64,000 bases of DNA, from the NCBI GenBank assembly GCA_905183005.1, contig CAJJDO010000098.1:62001-126000 (forward strand). The letters are read 5' to 3'. Both the position numbers and the translations under genes were made by a program. The DNA is from Paramecium pentaurelia. Taxonomy: Eukaryota; Ciliophora; Oligohymenophorea; Peniculida; Parameciidae. Each line of letters begins with the position of its first letter. Within the stretch, counting starts at the first letter, position 1. Under the pieces are notes generated by a model. That model saw only the letters and a program-made list of their open reading frames with translations. It made no database searches and had not been told where the DNA came from. Positions 23,396-34,500 of the stretch are shown here, piece after piece.

Positions 23396-24360
23396 TCAAT
23401 CTAGTAAATTAATCTCTTGTTTTGGCTATTATTAATTATCTTAATTTTCAAATTCCACTAACTTATTATTATTATATTTACATAAATCTTTATTCTAGTG
23501 TTTTATTATTTTTTGATCTTATTATAATAACTATTCTTAATTTTCATTATGTTTATTTGTATTTGTAATTGTGATTTCATCCATACAAGATTCTGGAAAG
23601 TAATAACCATTTTCATCTCTTTCATAAGCTGCATTAATAGTAATATTATCAATTATTTAATCTAATTTATCATTTATTTTATCTCCCCAACTTTCTATTT
23701 TATCATTAAATTTATCCATATATTTAAAAATATAATTTTCTAAAATATCATCTAAAGTGGTAGTAGTTTACTTATAATCTTAATTACTTAATGATTATGT
23801 TTTTTATTTATTTATTTATATTTTAAGCTTAATATGTTTTGCTATTTCTTTTTCCTTGTATAAAAGTTTTCTATTAGTTAATTAATTAGCAATGTTTCCA
23901 GCTTTTTATCGAACTTTATATTTTTGAATTAGATACTTGTAATATAAATAGGATCTTAGAAATCAATTTTAAATTCTTGATAATTTCTAAACATATATAT
24001 TCTAACTTTCAAATCATCAATTATACCAGAACATCCATATTTTAATAGATAATCTGTAATAATAAGTGTCTAAAAATAATTCAAAAATTTAATACTTTAA
24101 GTATTACATTAGTAGTGATTCCAATAGTTGATAATTGCAGAACAATTTAATTGATTATTTTTGGATAATGTTCCCTAGAAATATTTTAATGATGAATAAT
24201 ACATTTGAAAGCTTAATTCAGCAATTTGATCAAGAAGATTTATAGGAAGAATTGAACTTTCGTAATGATATGCTTGATCAAAAAGTTTGATAGCTTATTC
24301 TTCTGGAGTGTAACCAAATTTTTATTTCAATGAAAAAGAAGCTTCCTTAAAGTATTTCAT
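23396..24360 (-). CDS. ENTH-domain protein (epsin-like)
   Basis: 313 residues, one 23-nt intron. Residues about 1-160 fit an ENTH domain: helices ending with TLIITDYLLKYGC (the 'LxLLxYLLxxGS' helix) then DFQDPIYITIRQKA (the 'D..G..VR.KA' helix). The conserved Trp of the domain is in IINYWNHY. A 14-residue segment CNTQSIKFLNYF follows it that is not expected in ENTH proteins and could be an unrecognised intron. The C-terminal half is Gln/Asn-rich with an acidic DDILENYIFKYMDKF segment; no NPF motif was seen. Role in phosphoinositide-dependent vesicle budding is inferred from the family. Confidence 0.6.
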
Positions 24361-25545
24361 GAATTTTAATTAATGCATTTATTAATCAAACGACCTGAAT
24401 TAACAGGTTGACGCAAACTTAAAAGAAATTCATATTATTTAATATGTGGTTCAGATGGAGACTATAGACATGATAATTATGTTTTAAGTTATCTTGATCT
24501 ACTATATCTGGATGATGGTGCTGAAAATTTACCAAAGTCACTTAAATTAAGTATTTTCTCTTATTAAGAATGTCTAGTTGTAGTTATTTTGATTCTATTT
24601 TATGATTCCTTATTCTTTTTTCTGCGTTGATGCAATTAATTATATTTCATAATAGATTTGGAAACATGGTAATTCATATCCATAAGATCTTTGAATAATT
24701 TTTCATAACGAGTAGTAATGATTTCTTAGGTTGTTTCTATTGGTATATAAACTTAAGGAACATCATTGGATTTCTTTTATTTATTAATACTGGCAATCAC
24801 ACTCTTAAAACCTAAATAGATATCCTAATTAACCTGCTCCTTATAGATATAATTATTTTGTATTATCATCTAAAATAAGAACATCATAAACATTCTTCCA
24901 ATTTCTTTATGATGCTAAGTAATAATATTTCTGATGCAATTTGTTGATATAATTCATACCAAAATTTCCAATAAGTAAAGGTTCGGAAAAGAACTTCTCA
25001 TTACGATTACATCTCTCTTCTCTAGAATAAAGCATAGCCTTTTATATATTACTTTTCCATATACTATGCCCGATTGAGTTCTAATTTCATTCTCATTTTC
25101 TACACGTTACTCAAGTATTTAAGGATGGAAATCAAACTCTCATGTTGCATACTGATTATAATATTCCTAAGATTTGGTTAAACAATGTTTTCTTATCCAA
25201 TTTATTATCCTTATTTAGGAAAGTAGATCTGATAAATTCAATATTGATTACTTTAGTTTTATTGGAATAATAAGTTTGTATTTTGTTAAATTTCTATACA
25301 ACTTTTGGTAGAAATACTTTTCTATGTATAGATTCAGTTATAGTTTAATAACTATCATAAAAATAATTAAATTACACTTAATTTTCTAGTTCTTCTCTCT
25401 TTCTTTCTCCTTTCATGATTTCATATTGATATTCTCTAAGATTTCTTCCATCTTCTAAAGTTTAATGTGTTAAGATGCGAATCATAAAAATAACTTCTTC
25501 TCTTGTGGCCAGAATAGTGAGGAACTATTAAAGTTGGTTTTGCAT
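24357..25545 (-). CDS. Unknown protein, about 372 residues, overlapping the ENTH gene
   Basis: Model with introns of 23, 25 and 22 nt, all phase-consistent. It contains TLEDGRNLREYQYE, ERKREELENQ, LIGNFGMNYINKLHQKYY and YEKLFKDLMDMNYHV, and a basic Ser/Arg-rich C-terminus (SAPSSRYSRSRQL). No family recognised. The start could instead be the downstream ATG at 25485. Its TGA (24357-24359) overlaps the ATG of the next gene in the four bases ATGA. Confidence 0.6.
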
Positions 25546-25613
25546 ATAGAGTATATATTAAAAAATATATATATATAAATATTTTATCAATTTAGTCAAA
25601 CAATATTTCAATC

Positions 25614-28577
25614 ATGAACCTTATTGAATTTATGAATGACTTTGTCAACAATAAATCTTAGATAGACATCTCAATAATGAAATAGTACATCAATTTTCGT
25701 AACATCCAACAAATTAATTTAGAGGAATTCGGTATTATTCTCACACAAATGATTTCATTCCTCAGTGAAGAAGGTAATTCCTTTTTTATTACTCTGGTAG
25801 GAGACATTTAGGATTTAATATATATGTCCATATATATGGCTAAACACTCTCCCAATGTCATTCTCATTACACAAGCACTCAATACTCTGACTGTTTTATT
25901 ATTCAATTCCAATTTAATTGATCTAAGTAAGAAACTTGCCAAATTCAATCTCAAACATTACTTGAATGAATAACCCTAATTGTTTCTGATATCTCACCTC
26001 AACCTAGCCAGAATTCATTATTGTTAATTCAATTACAACAAATGTTTTAGACTAGTTGAAAGAGCATTGATCAAATATGAACCTTATGTAAAACTCAATA
26101 TTTTATCAGTAAGATATTTAAAGAGATGAAAACCAATACTTCTAAGTTGTAAAAGAATCCATCCGACATCATTTTACTATTGAATGGTTATTTATTTTAT
26201 GGAAAATGTGTATAATAACTATAAAGATAATAAGAAATGCTTGACATAGATTATGATAAGTTTTTCCATAATGGTTAAAAGATATGTAGAAAATTCCTTA
26301 ATTCTAATCATTATTTAGTTACTTACTTTACTTAATAAAGAAGTGTTTCTATTTCTAGAAAGAGTATTATGATTAGATAAAAAGGAAAATCAATTAAGGT
26401 AGCAGATGCAAAAAGAATTAGTGCTTCATGCAATATTCTAATGAGATAAATTAAGTTGTAGACTCAAAATAATATCTAAGAATAATAATAATAATAATAA
26501 ATAAAAGCTTAATCAGAATCAGCTAGAATAGATATGGGAGAATCTGGTACTAAAAGTTCAGAAAGAATGATAAAATAATTTAGAGTACATTCTCCAAGAT
26601 AATAACCTATTGATATTTAAAATATCATTTAAACAAAATTTGATCATTTTGTTTAAACTTTTAGTAATAAAAAAAGTGAACCTAAAATAAATTCTTTAGA
26701 GAAAAGAATTTCTGAACTTTAAAAAGAAAATCTTAAAATGTAATAATAAAGATTAGAAAGAGAATAAGAAATTAATGAATTAAAATAAAAAATTGAAGAA
26801 TTGGGAAATGAATCAAATAAAATTAAATTAAAATATGAAGAATAATAAAATATTATGCATGATCGTTTATCATTTGGTAATGTTATACCTTAATAATTTG
26901 AACATCATTAATAAAATTTATAATTTTTACCTCCTCCTAAATAAATTAATAGATAAAGTACTACTGAAATTAGAAGTTTGATACAAACCTTATCCTAAGG
27001 TCAAGTTGAAGATACAGTTAAAGTTTTAAAAATTCCAGATATAAATCTTAGTAGTTCATTTAATGATGATATGGAAATAATAATTATTGATTGTAATTCA
27101 TCATTTATTTATATAGAGCTGGATTAAGGAAGAGAATATACTATTTTACTTTAAAATGATATAATTGTTATTAAAAAAGTTATGTTTGAAGATATTTTGT
27201 ATGAAATTTAATGTTCAATTCATGGAAATCATCTTAAAATTTAATTAGATGTAGATAAAATTGAAACATTTGATATTAATGCACTTAATAATGTATTTTT
27301 TTATTTTAATTAATATATAGTTTTTTTAAGTAGCTGAATTAAGAGCTGTCTTACCTTATACTTGTCCATTAAAATGTATAAATTCATTTAATAAATTTGT
27401 TCAACATTTAATTCTACCTTTTGTTTCATTTTATGATAATTAAATTAAATTATCACATACACCTATTGGTATTTTTAATGAATAAAATAAATTTTGGATT
27501 TTTGAAGAGGAATGTCAAATTACTGTTGTTACTATTGAATAATTTATTCTTAGATTAATAATAACTGGTTAATAATAATAAGGTTGGATAGATTTACAAT
27601 TTGATTAAGTTTCTTTAGATTTATTTTTTGATTCATACTTTTATGAAGAATATGAAAAAGAATCTATCTAATAAATCATAAGAGTTATTAATTAAATTTA
27701 ATAATAATAATTATAACATACTTCAAAAAAAGTTACAAATTAAGTTCATAGTTATGTTATTAAAAATAAAATAAGATTTACTTAATTTTTAGAATCACTC
27801 AAGTAAAATCTTGAAAATGAATTAGCAAATATATTTTAAATAGATGATTTAGTTGGATTTTTTAATTTCTTAAATGGATAATAAATTTAAATGCCTAATA
27901 GTACTTTAGCTAATCTTAAGATGTGCTGTATAAAAATTACTGAATAGGCTACTAATCAAAGAATCATAATAGTTGCTGATAATAATTAAGATAATTGTTT
28001 TGAGATTCTTTTACAAAATTGTTATGATACATATGGTATATTTATTATTATAATAATTTATAGCTCCTAGAGGTGCAAAGGTCAAAGCTTTAGGATAAGA
28101 TTAATTTGATTATTATGATGTCAATAAGACATTTGGTTTACATATATCTCTAATGGATTATGCTGATATACAATTATTATGTTATTTACTTACTCTAATG
28201 TTTGACTTAAGCACTTTCACAAAGGAATTGGATATAGATGATTATGATAGATATAAAGAAAATTGCATAATCAAAAAGGAAGTGAATAGTGAAAGCTGTT
28301 ATAGATTTTTTATAAGTAAAATTCAATCTAAATTTAAGATTCTGAATATAGAATTCCAATAACTATATCATATTTGGGAATAAATGATAAGCCTATAGGA
28401 GTAAAACTTTAAGTTTTTGATGAAATTAATTTGAGTGAAAATGGAATGTTTTTTACAATTACAACTGGAGTATGGGATAAGTAAAAGAAGGAAACAATAT
28501 TTGGATAATAAGTATATCATATAAGAGTTATAAGAAAAAAAGAAAACCACCCAAATATATTTAGTGCAATAAGATGA
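25614..28577 (+). CDS. Large unknown protein with central coiled coil
   Basis: About 950 residues; four or five introns. The N-terminal 150 residues are helical (HYLNEQPQLFLIS, HLNLARIHYCQF), suggesting TPR-like repeats. The middle (about 330-450) is Gln-rich coiled coil (LEKRISELQKENLK). The second half appears globular beta-rich (INLSSSFNDDMEIII, LPYTCPLKCINSF, PITISYLGINDKP). Splicing near 26075-26240 is uncertain: either a 17-nt intron at 26109-26125 or introns of 22 and 19 nt restore the frame. No domain family recognised. The starts of this gene and the divergent neighbour are 68 bp apart. Confidence 0.75.
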
Positions 28578-28747
28578 CCACTGATTATCACTTGAATTTC
28601 ATTTTATAATCCATAGGTTGGCAGGTCATCTTTGATAGTGTTTCAATCAATTAAGAGAATTTATAAGCTTGCCGTATACTAAATGACAACAAGACTACTT
28701 TAGTTGATCGCTTAGAAAACATATTAAATATTATTATTAAAAATTGA
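28574..28747 (+). CDS. Possible short gene, unknown
   Basis: 57 residues starting MTTDYHLNFILQSIGW and containing NQENLQACRILNDN, with good codon use. Its ATG shares the bases ATGA with the stop of the preceding gene. It may be a very short gene, a displaced 3' exon, or a remnant. Confidence 0.35.
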
Positions 28748-29134
28748 TAAAGACTTAATATATAATAAGATCTATTCTTATATATATATATATATTTATA
28801 AAATTAGAATGTATATTTATGATCTTTCATCATAATTTATTATGTTTAACTTTTTTATACTAATTATTAGATACATAATATCATTTTTTAAATAATTTTA
28901 TTTAGAGTATCTTAGATTCTTATTTAGTTTAAGCAACTTTTAATATTTCTTTATAAATTCTTCAGAATTCTTAAAGTAATAAAAGTCTTATAAATATTGA
29001 TTATCTTATATTATTCATATTGATTACATATAGGTAATTTTAGTATTATAAAAAATACACTTATTTTTTTAGACAACGATTCAAGGATTTGGAAAATAAA
29101 AATTATTCATAAATATTTAATTATTTGTCTATTA
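28748..29134. other. AT-rich stretch with a minus-strand coding-like fragment
   Basis: On the minus strand a frame reads DFYYFKNSEEFIKKYQ and LLKLNKNLRYSKQNY but has no start codon downstream of an in-frame TGA. It may be a remnant; otherwise nothing is recognised. Confidence 0.25.
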
Positions 29135-29761
29135 ATGTTCCCTGTGAAGTTGATTGATTTATACTTGTCACCATCAAGATCTGAATACAAAGATTTCTCA
29201 ACAAACATTAGTGAAAATGATCTTGACTATGACACTTTCAAACTTGATCAAATGCTCAACAAACCTCCCTAAATTAAGAAGAGTTCTTCTTATCCTAGAA
29301 ATTATGTATCAAATTAATCATTAATATTTAGTAAAAACAATAATTGATAGAAGAAAGTAATATTGATGGGGATCAAATTATATAGGAATGTAATCGCTTC
29401 ATTTAAGACTCTTAAGTCAGTGTTACTCAACTCCTTTAAGAACTGGCTCTTGATCAACCAAAGAAGAATAGAAGTGCAGGCTTCTTAAAGTTCTTTGATG
29501 AGAATAAAAATTATGGATTCATTGTTATGGACTCAGATGGTTCAGATATTTTTGTATATGCTGATGACCTTGCCAAAACTGGAATCTCTAAAGAGTATTT
29601 ACGAACTGCTAAATTTGGAAATTGCATCAGGTACTCTCCTTATCTTAATAAAAAGATTTACATTTACTTGCATGGAATATTATGGTAAATACAATAAATC
29701 CAGAAAGGCAATCGACTTAGAATATCAAAAGCCAGGCATATTCCCCCAAAGCCTATACTGA
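29135..29761 (+). CDS. Cold-shock-domain protein
   Basis: 191 residues, two introns (26 and 25 nt). Residues about 100-170 are a cold-shock domain: SAGFLKFFDENKNYGFIV (strand with the RNP1-like K-x-Y-G-F-I), DGSDIFVYADDL (RNP2-like F-V-Y/H) and GNCIRFTFTCMEYYGK. CSDs bind single-stranded RNA or DNA and act in translation control or as RNA chaperones. The N-terminal 90 residues are acidic and Ser/Gln-rich without a domain. In the second RNP motif, the usual F-V-H is F-V-Y. The single CSD and length resemble Lin28/Y-box-type proteins but no CCHC knuckles are attached. Confidence 0.88.
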
Positions 29762-30071
29762 TTAATTATTTATATAGATTTATAACTTAAAATATCCAAT
29801 CAAAATCCATTCATATACAATCTTTTACTGTATCTAATTATAAAATTACTTATAAAAAATTTAATTTTTTCAATCTTTCTCTAAGAATTAAGACATAAAT
29901 TCTAACATTGATAAATTATCATGATAAGTTATCATTGATATCATAAAAATAGTCCTTTTTTTATAAAATTTAATTCACTCCTTCAAAAAAGAAATATTCT
30001 TGAATCTATTTTAAATTCCTATAGGTATTTACAAATTAGATTCTTTAATTATTGTTATTTATAGATAGTAG
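29762..30071. other. AT-rich intergenic stretch
   Basis: About 310 bp between the cold-shock gene and a small downstream gene. I see no gene or named motif. Confidence 0.4.
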
Positions 30072-30488
30072 ATGCATCAAATTTTATTTGAGTATCAATT
30101 GAATCTCTTTTATTCAAGTTTTAGTATCAAAGAAAATAAAAAATTTAATATTGAAAAGTATAAGTATATTAACCATTTTCAAATACACTTTCCTTATTTA
30201 AGAAAATCCAGAATTAATTATATCTTCAATTATTATAGCTTAGAAGAAATTAAAAAAAATCTTAGATTAATATCAATAAGGTAGCATCAATTACATTTTA
30301 ATAATATTTCTAAACTATCTAGATATTTGGAATTTTCGATATATCCCATATATGGATACTATGTTAATGGAAGATTTATAATGAAAGTAGTATATTAGAG
30401 AGAATTGGAAGATAAGAATTTAAATGAGTTAAAGACAAAATTAAAATTTATTGATAGTTCAAAAATGCATGAATTGTTTAATTAATGA
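30072..30488 (+). CDS. Small unknown protein
   Basis: 138 residues in one exon from an ATG, rich in Tyr, Asn, Ile and Lys (KYKYINHFQIHFPYL, SRYLEFSIYPIYGYYV, KTKLKFIDSSKMHEL). No domain or signal peptide. It converges on the next gene with 51 bp between stops. Codon use is plausible but the locus could be a remnant. Confidence 0.5.
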
Positions 30489-30539
30489 GACTATTTGATA
30501 AATGTTTGAATTGTTCCTTAATAAATAAGTTATATATAA

Positions 30540-31119
30540 TCATTTATATAAGTTAAAAATTTGCATTATTTTCTAATTTGTAATATTTTATTCTTTGTCA
30601 ATAACTTTGTAATACTTGTTGTAGAGACTGTTTTATTTTAATATTTCCTCAAAAGCTTTCTTTTGATTATCAAATAATTATTTACATTCGATTAACTAAT
30701 GATAAATAATTAAAGTAGAATACCAATTAATTAGAGTGTTTAGGTCCACTTATGGATCTATTTCTTAGTTAAAAGTATTTTTTTTCAGATTCAAACTAAT
30801 GAAGATTATTTGTTTCTGTTGTACTAACTCTATCTTCAACAATGATCTCTTTAATTCTCTAACTTTGTTCTTCAGACTTGAGTCCTCTAAAATCATGAGG
30901 ATTTTAATGAGTTTATGAAGAGGGTGTTGTTGCTTTTTTAGGTGGAATAAGTCCAAATTTGAATAGAGGATTTCTTCTGCTTATTTTTGGATGAGCTCTA
31001 GCATCACTAGGTATTTTCCAATCTGCAAATGTAGGTGTCAGAATATTAGGGAATTTTGATCTTTACTCTCCCTGTTCTTGAACAGATGATGCTCTTAATT
31101 TAGTATGCTGCTATTACAT
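30540..31119 (-). CDS. Unknown basic protein
   Basis: 183 residues, one 28-nt intron. The first 120 residues are Pro/Ser/Lys/Gln-rich with short motifs FPNILTPTFADW, HPKISRRNPLFKFG and RSISGPKHSN, probably disordered. After the intron there is a helix (QLFDNQKKAFEEILKQ). No family recognised. The pattern of spaced aromatic motifs is like that of the 385-residue protein at 7650-8911. Confidence 0.7.
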
Positions 31120-31527
31120 TGTGTATTCAATAATTTATAAATTTAATATAAAAATCACTATTAGGACTGTCTTAGAATATTATCAAGATAAATATTAAAT
31201 AATTATAGATATAAAATCTAAGTAATAAGTAAGTTAATTATGATAAAAGTATTTAATTGTTTTGATATCCTAATTAGAAAATAAAAAGATAATTTTTATT
31301 TTTTTTAATATATGATGTATAGTATGTTTAATATTTAAAGATCATTAATAAATAATTTATAGTTTACTAAGTATTTTGTATATATAATTTCTATTTATTT
31401 TTAGTATGGAATAGAATAAAATAAGTATTAAATAAAAATAGTTTTTTGATTTAAAAAATATAGATAGAAATAAAGAATTTATGATAATTGTCGAAATTTT
31501 ATATTGGTTTAAACTTAAATAGATAAA
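31120..31527. other. AT-rich intergenic stretch
   Basis: About 400 bp of A/T-rich DNA between the start of one minus-strand gene and the stop of the giant gene. Nothing recognisable. Confidence 0.4.
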
Positions 31528-34500
31528 TCAGCATTTTTTTTTGTCTAATTTTTTAGATTTATATATAATTTCTTATTTTTCTTATTCCATTTTTGCTTTA
31601 CCTGTCCATAATTTAGATTAGAGTTTGACTTCTCTTCCATAATTTCCTACTTATGATGGAGGATTGATTTCTTTAATCATAGAACCTTAAATAGATCATA
31701 ATTAATTACCTAAATCATTACTTACAATTAGAACTGCAAATTTAGACACTTCTTCTAAAGATTATGAATCAAGAGTAGCATAATCATATCTACCTCTTAG
31801 ATCAGTGTATCCATCTTTATAGAATATATTTTAACCATCACTTTTCTTTACAAATGTTTTGATATATATTTTTTCTAAGTATTTGCCTTCTTAATTAGAG
31901 ATTCTTAATTAACCACTATTTTCAGTTATATTTATTTATAATTTAGTTTCAATATAATGATGACTAACAATTTTAGTATCTCCTTTAATTTAAATGATTT
32001 AATTTTTATGTTTCAAATTATCAGGAAATTATATTATCATTTATTATTAAGTTTAATTGAATTATAATGTATGTTTTGATGTATGAATAGGTTTAGTATA
32101 AGTGTAATTATTATAATTTTGATCACTTAAGAAAGGATTCTTGGAGAAGATAACTTCTAAATCAATTAAATAATGTTCAATTGAGATTGAATGAAGATTA
32201 GAATAAGTAATTTTGATTTGATCATTTTCAACAACAAATTACAATTATTCTTCTTTATTAGCTTAATCTTAATTTTTTTATTAATGTTCATCTGTTTATT
32301 TTTCTATTATTTTATCTTCATCTCCATCAAATTCAGCTAATAAATTCATTACTTCATAAAAGAGATTTCTCCATTCAATAACTGGATAACTTAGATATTT
32401 TTCACAAATTGATCTTGCTCCATCAAAATTAGGATATCCAATATATAAATCTAGATATGCACTTAAATAATCATATTATAAAATTGGATCATCATCATTG
32501 AATTTTTAATTAATACTCTAATATATTTTAATGGCATCATTTATTCTTGATTATAATAATAAATAATAACAAAATATAATTTTGTCTGTTATTGATAAAT
32601 CTTATTTTATTACAAGATAATTTAGAAATTCTTTATATTGTTATTTCAATTAAACATTTAATATTCCTTAATCAATACTAGCTAATGTATGTACTCTTTT
32701 TACTAATAATGGATAATATTCATAAAATCTTACAGAATTAAGTTAAATTAAAGAAGTCTTTAAATATACAAATTATTCTTTAAGGATTTCTTAAATATCT
32801 TCTAAAGCAAGATAATCCTTAAGTCCTTCAAGATCATTATGAATAAAACAATATTATAAGATTTCCTCTTTCAATTCTAATTTCTCTCTAAGTATTTCAC
32901 AACATTTAAAATAAAATGTTCTATCTTTAAAATATTTCTTAATTTAAGATAAATCTACTCCACTATTGTTTCTTAAATACTCAAGAATATCATCTTTACT
33001 ACCTTTTTATATAATATCCATAAGATTCTCTTTATTTAATATTTAAGAACTAGCTACTACAATAAATTAGTATTCCTCAGCAACTGCTATGACTGCTTTT
33101 TCAGTAGAAACAACTGCAGGATAAACTGAAAAGCTTCCAATATTTGGAAAATAAAATGAATAATGGTAAGTACGTGATTAATAAGGTTTAAGACTAACTG
33201 TATTTATACTAGAATAATTATTTTGATCAAATGGAAGTGATCCATTGGGTATCTCTAATAATAAAAATACATTTAATTTTTTAGATGAACAATTAGTAAT
33301 AACAATTTCACAATGATATATTTTTTTAATTTCAAATTCTAAAGGTTATAATTCAATATTTTCTCCATCTTTTTTTATATATCTATTATTTTCATCATAA
33401 AACTTTTAAATAACTAATATCTATTTATTAATTTATTTTGGTAATTCTTTTAATTATTTCTTTAACAAAATACAAGGTGTTTATGCTTTAATATGTAAAT
33501 CTTTTTCTATATACTACTATTCTACTTAAACTAAATTTGTATATGGTAATCCTAATAAAGCTGCTGTAATTATTAGATCATGACTATTTCCAAGATTATT
33601 ATAAATGAATTTCGAAGAAACAAAAGGATTATCAATTACACCTTGAGATATGGAATGTTCAACTAAATCATGATAAAAATCATTATAAGTAGTTAAATCA
33701 GGATTCTATAATGTTTAACGATCTCTATAATGTAATTCACAATATTCACATGTTTATTTAATATTTCTAAATGGTTAAATGCTCATTTCCCTGTATACAT
33801 CATATTGATTACAATCATCATAATCATTGTAACTGTGTCTTTATAAAGTTCTTCTACCACGTTTTACTTCTTTACTTTAATATTAACATTCCTCTTCACA
33901 ATAATTTTATTCACAATCATAATAGCAGTCATCTTCACAACATTCAATAGCATTTCCTCCACCACCTCCTGCTCCTTAATAAATCTCATCTTCATTCTCA
34001 CAATCTGATTCTAAACCTTTTTCTTCACCTTCTCCACCTATAATTGTATCAAATGTTTATTTTCTTTCCAATTATTTTATTTCATAATTTTTAATTGTTG
34101 AATATAAACAATTTTTTATTCTATTGGAATATAATTTATTTTCTTAAATTTCATTAAAAAATATAAATAATAGAGTCTATTCTAAAGCATTCAATTAAGT
34201 AAATCTTCCGCTAGATACTTGTTATGAAAGGTATTATACATTTTTTAGTAAAAATTAATCAATAAATGATTTTTCTATTTTGTTTCTTATATAACCTAAA
34301 ATGTATATTTCAAAGAAAGCAGGATCTTTAAAATATAAAAATAAATTAAATTCATCTGATTGATAATTATTATATAGCTTAAGTTTTTCTTCTAAATTCT
34401 TATTATTCCAAGTTGAATATATATTTAATATTGAATGATCACAATTTTAAGAAATATTTTTCAATATTGAACATGCTTCTTCATATGAATCAATAATTTT

